The notes: a model not told the origin generated them from the letters alone. A stretch of DNA of 64,000 nucleotides from Amorphochlora amoebiformis (GCA_054601695.1 BAAHQB010000275.1:124001-188000), one strand, 5' to 3'. Positions 1-60,783 are shown, numbered from the stretch's first letter. Numbers and translations: made by a program.

Positions 1-790
<790 letters not shown>

Positions 791-795
791 TCGAA

Positions 796-1105
796 AATAA
801 AGACACTTATAAAGTAAACCCATTCCTGATTCCAAAACCAACCCAAAACAACCCAACCCCAACCTGTTCTAACGCCCACTCCTGCCTAACAAGCCATCGA
901 CGCCCCATCTTCAGCTTTTTGACGAAATCAGGGTCTCCCATCTCAGCAAGGTCCTCCCGTGCCCGCGCTAAGATCATAATTAGTATGTAAGTAAGAAAGT
1001 ATCTATTATGATTATGACTAAAAATCACTTACGGCTCAGAACGGAGAGAATCCCTCGGGTTGACGGCGCGCTTTCCGCCCTGGTATCCCTTTCCGCTGAA
1101 GGTTA
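796..1105 (-). CDS. Two probable minus-strand exons, gene unassigned
   Basis: On the minus strand an exon runs from about 1098 down to about 1036, between acceptor TTCAG and donor GTAAGT. A second runs from about 975 down to about 868, from acceptor TTAG to donor GTTGGG. In the only open, phase-compatible reading (phase 1 into phase 1) they encode a Ser/Arg-rich stretch and then a helical stretch containing [18 protein letters not shown] do not recognise the family. They could be 3' exons of the 2159-3208 gene, reached across TA repeats and the solo LTR, or a separate gene. The outer edges are approximate. Confidence 0.4.
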
Positions 1106-1144
1106 CATAGGTTGGAAACATATAATATATGTACATGTACATTG

Positions 1145-1220
<76 letters not shown>

Positions 1221-1278
1221 ATGTATATATAATATATATATATATATATATGTATGTATATGTGTGTGTTTGTGTACG

Positions 1279-1314
<36 letters not shown>

Positions 1315-1318
<4 letters not shown>

Positions 1319-1550
1319 AACGTACACCGGAACCTATAGCTACTTAACTACGCGGCTGCTGGCTAGACTACCGTCAGTTCCTTAGAGTGTACGAGTAGTG
1401 GCACAATAGTCGGAACCCAGGAAATTCTCAGAACCCTAACGGTTCCGGAGGAAGAAAGGAAGAAAGTATCCGACCACTGCTATCAATAATCATTCTTCAT
1501 AATCAAAACGGACAACAGTCAATCGGACAACTACCGCGGCTACGCTGACA
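1315..1550 (+). mobile_element. Solo LTR of a copia-type retrotransposon
   Basis: This 236-bp block runs from TGTTAACGTACACCGG to GGCTACGCTGACA (TG...CA ends). Its first ~30 and last ~45 bases closely match the 238-bp LTRs of the full copia element at 16995-20908, including GGACAACAGTCAATCGG near the end. The middle has diverged. No internal domain follows, so it is a solo LTR left by LTR-LTR recombination, from a sister subfamily. TA repeat flanks it directly on both sides, so the target-site duplication cannot be read. Apart from this block, 1130-1960 is TA repeat. Confidence 0.88.
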
Positions 1551-1587
1551 ATATATATATATGTAAATATATATATATATATATGTG

Positions 1588-1686
<99 letters not shown>

Positions 1687-1733
1687 TATGTACATACATT
1701 ACATACTTATATTTTACATACATGCATATATAC

Positions 1734-1788
<55 letters not shown>

Positions 1789-1817
1789 TATGGGTGTGTG
1801 TGTGTGTGTTACATATT

Positions 1818-1868
<51 letters not shown>

Positions 1869-1879
1869 TTATATTTTTT

Positions 1880-1931
<52 letters not shown>

Positions 1932-2158
1932 TATATGTAATATATATACATATTTAAGATGTACTCATATGTACTCATATGTATATATACATATAGATAT
2001 GTTCACGTTGAGGAAAGTACATCAGTAGTGATAAACCTGGAACAGCAGGGTAAGCCGTTCGATTGGATCCCCGAGGCCGCTGTGAGAATAAGAAGAATCC
2101 GGATGATCTACAGGTTATCCCACAGGTTGGTAATAATCATATATTTGAGATTGGTGAG

Positions 2159-3208
2159 TCAAAACCGCTTATTCTTGGTATTCTTGATCTTGTTCCTTGC
2201 CTCAGACGATATCCGAGTCAAGAATTTGTCGATCTGAGGCCTTACCTGATCACATACCATTCAACGGTCGTAGAATCCAAAATGGTGAAGCGATAGCATC
2301 CCTACCTTATTGCGATACGCTTCCATGGAGTCGGCAGTCGCCAGGAATAGCACCATGTAGGGCTGTCGACACCAATTAAGTGGGTTGTTGGGTGCGGAGG
2401 TCGCCAGAGGTAGCCTGCACGGTAATCTCTTAGATTTTCCTTTTATATCTAACAATTGCTTGGGTTTGGTAAGGTTGTTTCAACATACTGTTCGGGAGCC
2501 AAAGATTTTCCAGAAACGGGTGGATGTGAGACACTGGGGCTATTGGAGCTCGTCTTCTCCACGACATTTAGCTTTGGCAGTGAGGTTGATGAAATCGTGG
2601 TTTGAACCTAAATCAAGGCAACAAGAGGCCTGTTAACTCCCAGTTCATCTGCTTGTATTCATGAAGCCAAGGCAACAAGCGGACCTTATCCCCAGTCTGA
2701 AAGACGGCTTCAAGATACACTGACTCGATCACGTGCTGATCCCTGAAATCACAAGGATTTTCAGGGTCTATCGCGGTTATTGGTTGTCAAACATGCGATA
2801 CTCACCCATTTCTCGAACGCCAGCCAAGGTTACGCAGCGGTTGTGAGTCCATGAATCCTCTCTCTAGTTGTGCCCATAGCCACGACATTCCGTCCAGAGC
2901 AACCTGCACAGCATATATCGCAACGAAATATATCAACGCAAACTGTGATTTGAGTCGCTAGACAGAGCTCATACCTTCGGAGTCGGGGTAGGAAACACTT
3001 CTCCAGCAGTAGAGAAGGAACCCCTCCGTCGCAGCCTGCAAAGTAGGTACATAGTGATCCACCACACGTGATTTGGGATAGGCAAACCCAGTGGAAGGAT
3101 GAATCTTTGGGATCCCGCTTGCCTCATCTACACCCATTATCCGTCGTAAACAAGCTATACCAAAAGAGACCTTTCGATCGTCCGTCTAGCTGGAGCTTTG
3201 TCGGCCAT
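2159..3208 (-). CDS. Possible TRAPPC10/Trs130-like N-terminal protein (7 exons)
   Basis: Rebuilt minus-strand exons: 3208-3171 (start MADKAPARRT in good context), 3035-2975, 2903-2806, 2742-2685, 2607-2489, 2414-2306 and 2245-2159 (stop TGA). All junctions are GT-AG with matching phase, totalling 570 nt or 189 aa. The motif PLRNLGWRS after a Trp-rich helix, followed by QPYMVLFLATADSMEAYRN and VRPQIDKFL, resembles the N-terminus of TRAPPC10/Trs130, a subunit of the TRAPP II vesicle-tethering complex. That assignment is inference from motif pattern only. The family is normally over 1,000 aa, so either the protein is truncated or the last exon splices on (a GT lies just before the stop) to exons further left. 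It is divergent from the gene starting at 3435. Confidence 0.55.
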
Positions 3209-3434
3209 GGCTGCGAAGAGATGGCAGGGGCCCGTTGCCGAGGCACCTTTGGAGAGGCCGCGGTCGCCCTGATTGCCGAGAAATTTAATAAGATTTGTAG
3301 ACATTGTCCCATGCGGGACACAAACAAGGACACAGTTCCGACAGAGCCGGTAGTACCCGAAATCTCTCTTGGGATCTCCGGAGAATATCATTGCGTTCGG
3401 CGAGTGACGACTCACAGACAAAGGCGCCAACCGG
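3209..3434. promoter_or_regulatory. Shared divergent promoter, 226 bp
   Basis: The 226 bp lie between the start codons of the minus gene (3208) and the plus gene (3435). There are no TA arrays, and composition is balanced and GC-richer than the introns. Overlapping reading frames here look like chance. It must hold both 5' UTRs and both core promoters. I do not see a clear TATA box. Confidence 0.6.
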
Positions 3435-24854
<21,420 letters not shown>

Positions 24855-25035
24855 CTTTTGTGATACACAATTCCTCTGCGTGAAATTCATGATGGAGATG
24901 AGTTCCGAATTTTCAAGTCTGATCACCTCTAGCTCGCGATTAATCTGGAGGTTTTTTTCTGATATTACTAGTTATAATCCTTATGAAACTCACTAAGCAT
25001 CATGTGACATAAACATGTATTTATATATCCAATAT

Positions 25036-25120
<85 letters not shown>

Positions 25121-25567
25121 ATATGTATATATATATACATATATAGATAGTAGTATATATATATTCAAATATATGTATATATATATATATATATAGTATA
25201 TATATATATATATATATACTTATATATATACATATATATATATATGTAGTATATATAATATAAAAATAATATATATATAATATATTATATGATACTAATA
25301 TATATATATGTATATATACATATTACTAGATATATATATAATATATCATTATATTAAATAAATATATATGTGAGTCGGTTTTCTGTATTCTAGATATGTC
25401 CAGATGTATTCTGCTCAGTATCTAGAGTATAGCCTAGTAGCCTAGTGTACATCAAGATCAATAGGCTTGATAAGAATACTTCATACTAATATGCAACTTC
25501 TAGAACTTGGCATATTAGAAATCTCATTCTTACATAATATTATGCCGTATCCGAATTGGTACTAGTA

Positions 25568-25606
<39 letters not shown>

Positions 25607-25640
25607 ATATATATATATATATTATATGTCTGGTATCTAG

Positions 25641-25713
<73 letters not shown>

Positions 25714-25959
25714 TATAATATTATATTAAACTAGGTAAATGGTGCTTCATCGTTGTATACTTACTTTTGAGCGTACATGTATACAATGTTAAGTATGTGT
25801 ATGTGAATTATAATTATCAAATGCATGTGTAAAAAGTATAAATCAGTACAAGTACATGTACATGCAAAATAAGACTGTAATTGCTGTGACCCCAATCCGT
25901 GATGATTTCAACTACAGGAGTTCGGCGCAATGACCGTTCTCAGCTACAAAACAACTGAA
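24855..25959. other. Convergent 3' spacer with TA arrays and CTAG palindromes
   Basis: This lies between the stop of the large plus gene and the stop of the minus-strand secreted protein gene. It has a short unique 3' UTR-like part (24855-24990), TA arrays, and a non-TA island (about 25370-25570) with repeated CTAG and ACTAGT. No gene seen. Confidence 0.7.
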
Positions 25960-26645
25960 TCATTGACCCGGCTCCGGGCATGATCCATCTACATGGACAT
26001 AGGAGAACTCCACTCCTAACTGCTTGCACACCGACTTCATAACTGTAACAATGTTCTTAAAGTTCTGCCCAGCGTCGCACAGCGCCCCGCCGATCTGGCT
26101 CGTGGAAAACACCATCACTTCCGTGGGCAGGACAGTACTGCGCTGGACGGCGAAGTTGATGGTGTCGTTGTAGATTCGCTTGGCCGTAGTATGGATAGCT
26201 TGCCCTATAAACGAGACGTTTACGACAGGAGGCAGGGGGGCTACACCGACGACACCTGCCGAAACAAGATCATAAGCACATGAATGGGATGAGTCTGCAG
26301 AAGACAGAAGACCTTCAGCGAGAGGAGAGGCGAAGTAGCGACCGTCGGGACCTCCATTCTGGATGCTGGAAAACAGGTAAGTGAATATAGTGTTCATACG
26401 GTTGAATTGAACTCACGTCGAGTTTATGGCTTGCGCGACCTCCACATTGGAGTGCTTGGGGAACATGAAGTTGAGCTTGCAGCATGCGTTTCCACAGCTC
26501 CCGCAGTCATTACGGTCACAGTCGGGGGGTACGCAGGCCATGCAGGCGACCGCGACGGCTGGAAAAAGGGCGACAAAACCATTACACGATAAAAATCGAC
26601 TGACGGACGGAAGGAATGCATACCTAAGGCTAGGTACGATCTCAT
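25960..26645 (-). CDS. Small secreted cysteine-rich protein (3 exons)
   Basis: Minus-strand exons 26645-26624, 26558-26417 and 26365-25960, joined by introns of 65 and 51 nt, give 570 nt or 189 aa. Splicing the 22-nt first exon creates a textbook signal peptide (MRSYLALAVAVACMA), which no unspliced frame contains, so the model is strongly supported. After it comes a compact cluster CVPPDCDRNDCGSCGNACC (seven Cys), then a domain of ~140 residues with a few further cysteines and the potential N-glycosylation sites NST, NVS and NDT. I do not recognise the family. It is probably extracellular or endomembrane. Its short, repeat-free introns contrast with its neighbours. It is divergent from the 26850 gene. 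Confidence 0.8.
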
Positions 26646-26849
26646 TCAACCAGACTTTGATTTAGGAAGCCGCGGGGATGAAGGATGGTTGGGATATGTC
26701 GCCGTGGACCGGAAGCCAGAACCAGGTCAATGTGACATGAGCGGGACATGCCTGTCAAACAAGCCGAACAATTATAGATAATTTCAGAAATCTTCGGAGA
26801 AAGGTGCCACAAACGGCTACCCCGACCATTGTGGAGCTTTGCAGCGTTC
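26646..26849. promoter_or_regulatory. Shared divergent promoter, ~204 bp
   Basis: The spacer between the secreted-protein start codon (26645) and the coiled-coil gene start (26850; an in-frame ATG also exists at 26829). It has no TA arrays and must carry two 5' UTRs and both core promoters. Confidence 0.55.
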
Positions 26850-28041
26850 ATGGAAGATCAAGAGAACGTCGAGTGGAATATACAGCCGGCGGAGGGGACT
26901 TCAACTGATCCAATTTTGGCCCCCTCCAAGCCTGGAGTTGATGTGACAAAGAATGTAAACCTGATGCCGGACCAAGCAGCCAACAAAGCCCCGGCTCCGA
27001 TTACAATTAGTGATATCTTCGAGGCTGACTCCCTCACCAGCCAAGCGTCGAGCGTAGATGAAAAGGATAGCAATTCTGCTGCACGAGAAGAAAAATCGAT
27101 GCTCACAGAGATTGCGAGTCAACCATCACCGCTTAAGACCGTCGCGTCCACCAAGACCAAGACTGCCACCCCAACCCTTGCCAACCCCAAGCCTTCCAGC
27201 CCCAGAGCTCCCGCTCCTAAGAATAAAATAAAATCAGAGGAAAAACCCGAGCCCACGGCACCGATCAAGACCCTCACTCCCGCCAAGACTAAGCCAGCGA
27301 CCGAGAAGCATTCTGCTAGCAAGCCTTCTACCCCCAAGCCTACTACCCCAACTGTCGTCGAGCTACCACGAGTTGCAAAGTTGTCCTCCCCTGGTAGATA
27401 TTCTGCCACTGTGCGGTACACCCCTCGCTCAGCCACGAAACCAAAGCCGAAGTCTGGAGCCTCCAAACCAGTCTCTGCATCTGCGAGGCCGATTTCGAGA
27501 TCGAAGTCGAGAACCTCCAAGACTCGCGGTATGGTACGTCCAACCCAGCAGATAGCTAAGGTTCTCTCGCCTCCAGAGCAATGCGAGAGCTGTGTGAGTC
27601 TTGGAAATCAGGTTGAAAACCTTAAGCAAGACGTAGAGGAGTACAAGAAGAAATATGACGAGATCCAAGCCATGGGAGAGAACCTCTACGCAAGCTACGA
27701 CCAGAAGTGCTCCATAATTAGAGAGTTGGAAGTTGGTATCGAGCAGAGGGACCAGGGTATTGAGATCTTAACAACCGAGCGAGATCAGGCCGTGGAAAGC
27801 TACGAGAGGACCTACCGGGTGTTCGAGAAGGTGATGACACCAACTCTTGCTGCATCATACAGATTTTCCTTCTTTAGTGCTCAAATTCCAATTTGTATCC
27901 AGGTGGGGGAGAAGTTGAAGCTTCTTGAGGAGGAGAAAAAGGGTATACTCGAGCAAAATGCGCAGCTAGCTGCGAGTGTGGCCGCAGGTATAAACATGTA
28001 CTACATATTACACACATATACAAAACACACACACACATATA

Positions 28042-28086
<45 letters not shown>

Positions 28087-28190
28087 CTATATATATATAT
28101 ATATATGTGTGTGTCTGTGTGTGTATGTATGTATATTTATGTATATAAAATAAAATATAGCATTAGTAGAAAGTAATGATCTAATAAGTA

Positions 28191-28247
<57 letters not shown>

Positions 28248-29644
28248 TACGTATGTATGTATATATGTATTACATATCTGATGTAACATTTTTTGTACTT
28301 ACTTGGATGGCTAGTATATATTTGACATCCAATGCATACTTGCGTTGGAACACCATATACCCATTTGCAACCCATTATGCATCTTACGATCTTAAACCAC
28401 CATGTACATGCCACGTGCATGTCTGCATGGCTAACCTACATATTCACTCGGGCTATTATAAATTCTTTAACGATGTACATATTGTACGACACTATATGCT
28501 GCGCAAGATACGTACATCTTTAGATGGCCTTCACGTTACATTTCTAACTAATGTAACATCTTTAACATCACCCGTTTCAGGTGCGAATGTTAGAACTCAG
28601 TTGGAGGAACTTCAAGACAAGCTTCAAAATGCGGAAGACGCTCTCGCGGCATCTCAGGAGATCGATACCAGTGTCCTTGCCGCCTCTACAGAAAAGGAAT
28701 TGGAGATATCCAGGTTGGTTATTGCTGTTCATTTCATGTTGCCCATGCTCACATGATCTACCTCTCTATGTGTATTCAGCTTGAGGGAGAGTCTCGGAGA
28801 GAAAGACAAGGAGCTGAGCGAGCTTCGGGAGAAACTTGTTGCCAAGGAATCCAAGTCTAAAGCCACCAATGCACTTGTAACCCGTGCCAAGCGTCTGGCT
28901 GCAGCTGTAAATGGAGATGAAGAGGACAAGAATTCAGAGCAAGTCGAGAATCTCCTTATATCCAATGAGGTTCTTCGCGAGGAGAACAAGGAGAATAATC
29001 TCAAGATTGAGAAACTCAAAAAGAAGTATTCACAGCTGGAGGCGTTGTTGGCGGCCGAGAAGCTTAAGACCAAGGGGCTTACGATGGCAACAATCCAGCA
29101 GGGAGATAAGATAATGGCGCAGGAGGCGAAGATCGAGGAGAGCAAGAACTTGGTGGCAAAGGCTATCGCCGAGAAAGAGTCAGCTAAGAGCTCTGCAGCC
29201 GATGCAATGAAGAACAAGCAGAGGTGGAGCGAGGAGAGAAAACGCCTGTCACAAGATGTTCAAAAACTGCAGGAACAGCTCAAGGTGGCCAACAAGGTAG
29301 CGTTGGAGGAGAAGCAAGAGAAGGATGATATGCTAAAGCGAGTGCAGCCCCTCATGGATATCAAGAAGGTGGATGACGGGAGGATGCAGTCAGCTGAAGA
29401 GAAGATTAAGGAGCTCACTAGCCTGTTAAACAGCAAAGAATCGATCAACAGAGATCTTCAATCGGATCTTCGATTGCTTTACAAGAAGAACAAGAAGGTT
29501 GCCTCTCTTCCCCATGTTTCTCCGCTCTTTTACTTCCGTATCGTAATGAGAGTGATTGTCTGTCCTCTGGTTCTCGCTTTTGCACTCTCCTTTTTATAGC
29601 ACTGAATTGTATATATTTCCACATATATTTATATTGTACATACA

Positions 29645-29694
<50 letters not shown>

Positions 29695-29734
29695 GCGTAC
29701 ATGTAGGCATATAAGTATGCATTTACTACCGTAT

Positions 29735-29773
<39 letters not shown>

Positions 29774-29838
29774 ATATTATTTTATATATTATTATATATA
29801 TTATTATATATATTATTATATACATGTTGATACATAAA

Positions 29839-29878
<40 letters not shown>

Positions 29879-30239
29879 GGATGCATACAACACTAATACG
29901 TTTAATACATACCTTAGGACCTACAAGACCTCGAAGCCAAGTATCAACACGAAGCATACAAGCAGAAATATGAAGCGGCCGCGCAAGAAGCCAATCATCT
30001 TCGAACTATCGTTCTCTCCTCTGAGGAAGCCTCAAAGGAACTCTCGCAAACTGCTGAGCTCCAGACCAAGGTACAGCTCAATCTGAATCTAAAAGGTGGT
30101 GGTTTATGTATCTGTACATTCAGGTTGCTAAGCAGCTCGCGGCCTGCAAGAATCTTCTGATTCGTCGTACAGAGGAGCTCGAGAATAAGGTTTGCATTAC
30201 ACACCGTTAAGTAATATGTGTGAACGTATTTTAGATTAC

Positions 30240-30297
<58 letters not shown>

Positions 30298-30474
30298 ATT
30301 TATTTGTGTATATATGTATAAATGTATATATATATATATATATATAAATACATATATTATATATATATATATATATACATTTACATACATGCATAAGAGT
30401 ACACATACGTAATATAACTTTTTTGTCTGACGTGTAGGTATGTATATAAACATACAATTATACATACATATGTG

Positions 30475-30517
<43 letters not shown>

Positions 30518-32353
30518 ATATACATATACTTGAAATGTGACGACGTATCTTATTCATATCTGCTATAATCCCTCAGTCCAAGGGGTACGCACAGATGAAA
30601 TTAGAAATCCAACAACTCAAGGAGTTGGTCACTCGTGCAGAGATGACCGGCGTGGTTCGCGCCTGTGCAATCAAAGCACGGTTCTTATCTCAGCTCAAGA
30701 CTAAGGATGCGGATATTGAGAAAAAAATGAAGCATGCCATCCTCTCCATGGACAAGAAGCTCAAGGATAATATTCGAACCATGCAAGAGCTACAGAGAGA
30801 ACTTGCAGAGCAGCGCACGGAGTCGGAGTTCTTACAAGAGGAGCACAAGTGCAACATGGCGATGCTGGAGGAGGAGCTCCAAACAGCCAGACAAGCGTTC
30901 GCTGAGAAGGACACGAGTCAGAAACTTCTCGTCACGAGTCTTCAGTCGCTCGGGGAAGAAAAGAAGACTCTAGAAGAGAAAATCAAGACGCTCACAGAGG
31001 ATCTTAGTCAAGGCTCCAAGACGGTTGAGACCCTCCAAGCTGATCTCCTCTCGTCCAAGGCAGAACTTAACGAATATCAGCGATCACAGCGAGACTACAA
31101 AAGCCAGAAGGAGACACAAATTAGCACGCTGCAGAGCCAGCTGAAACAAGAGCACGAGGAAGTTGGTGTGCTAGGGATACAAGTCACCCGGCTGCGTCAG
31201 GAAAAGAAAGACATGGACGAGAAGCGAGCACTACTCCTACGAGGTTTTGAGCAACAGCTCGCGCACGTCGAGAGCGCAAGCAAAGCTAAACTCGCCCAGG
31301 CAATAAGCGAGAAAAGGGAGCTATTGGAACGTCTCGAGCACGGCAGATCCAAGCGCGCTGAACTCAAGCTAAGGTTGGATACACTCAAAAGGGAGAGCAA
31401 GCAGCTGGACGAGCAGAAAAGGCAAATGACTGCCATGCAGAAAGAAATCGAATCGCTCAGGACCAAGGTCAAGAACGCCAAGAAGGGTGCTGCACAATCT
31501 GATTCGGCTCAACAGGTCATGTTGGAGGAGATCGCACAGCTTAAAGACCAGATCCATAAGTCGGAACAGGGTTCTAGGGACTCAGACTTCCGAATCAACT
31601 CGCTGGAAGGTGAAAAGAGCGCTTTGAATATGGAGGTGTCCCACGTCAAAGCCCAGCTGGAGCGGATGTCCTCCAGAGCTATCAAGGCCGAATTTGAGGA
31701 GGGGGTTGCGAAGCGTAAATTGGAGGAGCTCGATGAATCACACCGCAAACTTCAGCAGCAGCTCAACGAGCAGATGAAGATATTGATCGCCAAGAACTTG
31801 GAATTGCAACAGCATGAGGCTGAGGATAAGACGAAAATGCAGAATGCGAAGCGGGTGGAGGAACTCGAGGCTCAATTGGCTGCTGCTATGCAAGATTTGA
31901 AGGAAAGGGCGTCACAACGGGTGGAGGAGCTCGACGCTCAATTAATCGCCGTCAAAGAGGAGGCCAAGAAGCGTGAGGCTGTTTATGAGGAGGTTCGAGT
32001 CGACCATGAGAGGATGAAAAAGAACGGTCACCAGCTGATGGAGATCGCTAAGCTGAGACACAAGGAATGCCTCAAGGCTATTCAATATCTTAACTATTTG
32101 TATAAGGCGATGGAGAAGAAGGGACAAGAATTGTCAGTCGTAACCCTAACTCTTATGCCAAAGTCTAACGCTAACCCTCGACTAGTTTACCTATCATAAG
32201 CCCAAGCAACTAACATTAACCTACCACATCAGCCTTGGGGATGAGCGGATTCAGACGGTAATGAAGAAGGCTCAGGTGTTCATGGTAAAGTGGCAGAACA
32301 AGTCTCGAACGCCGAGGTCTGTACCCAAATCAACTCGATCTGGCCGCAACTAA
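26850..32353 (+). CDS. Long coiled-coil protein with basic Pro/Lys/Thr-rich N-terminus (8 exons)
   Basis: Exons: 26850-27830, 27903-27987, 28581-28713, 28780-29497, 29918-30070, 30124-30189, 30577-32132, 32233-32353. Total 3,813 nt, 1,270 aa; every junction keeps phase. Residues ~1-270 are low-complexity and basic (TPAK, KPSTPKP and PKPKSGASKP type), typical of microtubule- or membrane-surface-binding tails. From about 275 (CESCVSLGNQVENLKQ) to near the end the protein is a nearly continuous heptad-type coiled coil rich in Glu, Lys, Gln and Leu. It ends in a short basic tail (SRTPRSVPKSTRSGRN). No catalytic domain is visible. A golgin- or centrosome-like scaffold is plausible but unproven. 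The first intron (72 nt) is in frame and could be retained. The last donor (GTCAGT) is weak. Confidence 0.82.
27988..28580. repeat. Intron with TA/TG arrays and a unique 320-bp part
   Basis: Intron of the 1,270-aa gene: TA arrays to about 28245, then non-repetitive sequence without a convincing exon, ending CCGTTTCAG. Confidence 0.75.
29498..30576. repeat. TA-array introns around two small exons
   Basis: Three introns separate exons 29918-30070 and 30124-30189. The outer two hold TA arrays, including (ATATATT)n-like runs at about 29765-29820. The inner one (53 nt) is repeat-free. Confidence 0.75.
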
Positions 32354-32450
32354 AACAGGCAGCCAGTTTGAAAGTAGTTCAAATTTGTATCTTCCTCTAT
32401 GTCGATCAGTTCCGTGTAAGTACAATATGCTTTACATTAACCTTACATAT

Positions 32451-32491
<41 letters not shown>

Positions 32492-32623
32492 CCTCGTATA
32501 TATATATATATATATATATAGTATATATATATATATATAATTATTAATATTATATAAATACCACATCTGGACGAGCTAGACATATACTAGATATACAAGA
32601 TATACACCATCTAGACCGTCAGA

Positions 32624-32689
<66 letters not shown>

Positions 32690-33264
32690 TTATCATGATA
32701 TATACTAGATATCTAGGATATCTAGGATATATCAAGATATTATATATATAGTATATACCATGGCATATACATCTACTAGATCTACTAGTCTAGTCTAGCT
32801 AGTACATATACAATTAGTTTAGTCATAACTACTAGAACTAGCATAAGTTTAGAAGATCTCTAGTATCTAGACTAGTAGAATCTAGAGAGTCTAGGAGTGC
32901 CAGATCTCTAGGATCTAGTCTACTAGTCTAGCTAGTCTAGCTAGTCATAATGCAATATCATCTAGATCATAGTATATCTAGTATATCCTAGAGATCGAGA
33001 ATACAATTGCACTAGACTAGTAGTATGTACTCCCATACAACCAATTATACCCTTGATTCTCTAGATTCTATATATTCACTAGCTTCAACTTGAAGCGCAG
33101 ATGATCGTGCTGGTCGTTCGTAGCCGGTTGCCTGAACTTATTGAAAACCTACAGACCGTTCAATTGAGACTTGTCTTAACCCCAACCAACTGGATTAATT
33201 AATATCTTAACTTGGGCCGGCAGCTGACTAGAACGACTACACTACTCTCTAAACTAGCTAAACT
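32354..33264. other. Convergent spacer with an extreme CTAG-rich patch
   Basis: Between the 3' ends of the coiled-coil gene and isochorismate synthase. TA arrays (about 32460-32690) are followed by roughly 500 bp (32568-33085) in which I count about 32 CTAG tetramers, often as ACTAGT, TCTAGA, GCTAGC or CTAGGATAT. Chance would give about two. The last part, 33085-33264, is ordinary sequence, presumably 3' UTR. Confidence 0.8.
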
Positions 33265-44425
<11,161 letters not shown>

Positions 44426-44508
44426 TCAAGAGCCGCCTTTTTTGCCTTCTCGACTTTTCTTTACCCTCTAATATACCGAAGGCACCCGTAGGGATCCCAT
44501 CCATCTTC
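44426..44508. promoter_or_regulatory. 83-bp bidirectional promoter, isochorismate synthase / Beclin
   Basis: Only 83 bp separate the two start codons (44425 minus and 44509 plus). The interval is pyrimidine-rich on the plus strand (GCCTTTTTTGCCTTCTC, TTTTCTTTACCC) and has no TATA box I can defend. Both 5' UTRs must be very short or overlap the opposite gene. Confidence 0.6.
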
Positions 44509-48612
<4,104 letters not shown>

Positions 48613-49121
48613 TTATAACATCTGGATTTCCAATACTTTCGATTTGGTTTGTGTTCCGCCTGAAGTGTCTTAATTTTCCTGTTAGGGCCGCCAAGTACGC
48701 CGCTACAGAGAAGAAAAGATAGGTTCGGTCATGCAGCCTCAGGCCCCACCCGGCCCACCGTCTAGAGTAGAGTCTCGGATATGATGTTAATGTCTGGTCA
48801 ATGTATTTATATTTAAATTTGTTCAGATTAGTTGACAAACTAAAAAGTTAAATTTCGCTCCAAACTAGTCGAAAATCACTGCTTGCAATTAGAGCTACTC
48901 TAGTACTAGTACTAGTAATTTATCATGTGACAAGCATCATGATGTCACTCATATAAATATAATCATTATATATAATATATTACATATATATATATATATA
49001 TATAATTATATATATATTATATTATATTATATATATATATACATACATATATATATATATATATATAATATTATATCTGTATATCTAAGGTATATAGTAC
49101 TCTAGGTATTAGATATATTCT

Positions 49122-49158
<37 letters not shown>

Positions 49159-49615
49159 TAGTTATGTCTGTGAATGATAGAAGTTGATGGTTGTGATATC
49201 CGTGATATGTCGTAAGTTGCGCACACACGCCATCTAGCTTCATAGATGTGTGGGAAGATCATCTAGATCATATAAGAGGTAGCCTAAGGGTTCCTAGGAA
49301 AGGACCTGGTTGATGTAAGGAAGAAAGGAGACCGGGGAATATCCCGAGGATACTCAGTGACCGGTGGCACCAGTGAGACCAGCACATAATGCGCTTATGT
49401 GAAAGTTACCGTCATCATCCGATGTATCACCTTGGCACCAAGACTTCCAAGACACCAGCACTTACACTGCGAATTCTCTGCGCGTCTTGTTCATAGCGGC
49501 GGGCTCGAAAGCCGAGCAAGGTTGAGAGTCGGCGGGGCTTGGACACAGTCGTGGAGGGAAAAAATTGGATTCTAGCGGGAACTATCTCCAAAACACTGCA
49601 AAAAATCACAGAAAA
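48613..49615. other. Intergenic spacer with CTAG/ACTAGT motifs
   Basis: Between the Beclin stop and the next plus-strand start. Unique sequence to 48880, then CTAGTACTAGTACTAG and TA arrays (48960-49160), then GC-balanced sequence (49200-49615) that probably holds the promoter of the next gene. No confident gene seen. Confidence 0.65.

Positions 49616-60783
<11,168 letters not shown>

Noticed and set aside
1959-2379. Plus-strand frames over the minus-strand gene
   Set aside because: Shadows of minus-strand exons 2306-2414 and 2159-2245, which have matching splice sites and phase.
27831-27902. Treating 27831-27902 as coding in the coiled-coil gene
   Set aside because: The segment is in frame, but it interrupts the heptad pattern with a hydrophobic non-helical stretch and has GTGATG...ATCCAG borders, so it is modelled as a 72-nt intron. 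Retention remains possible.
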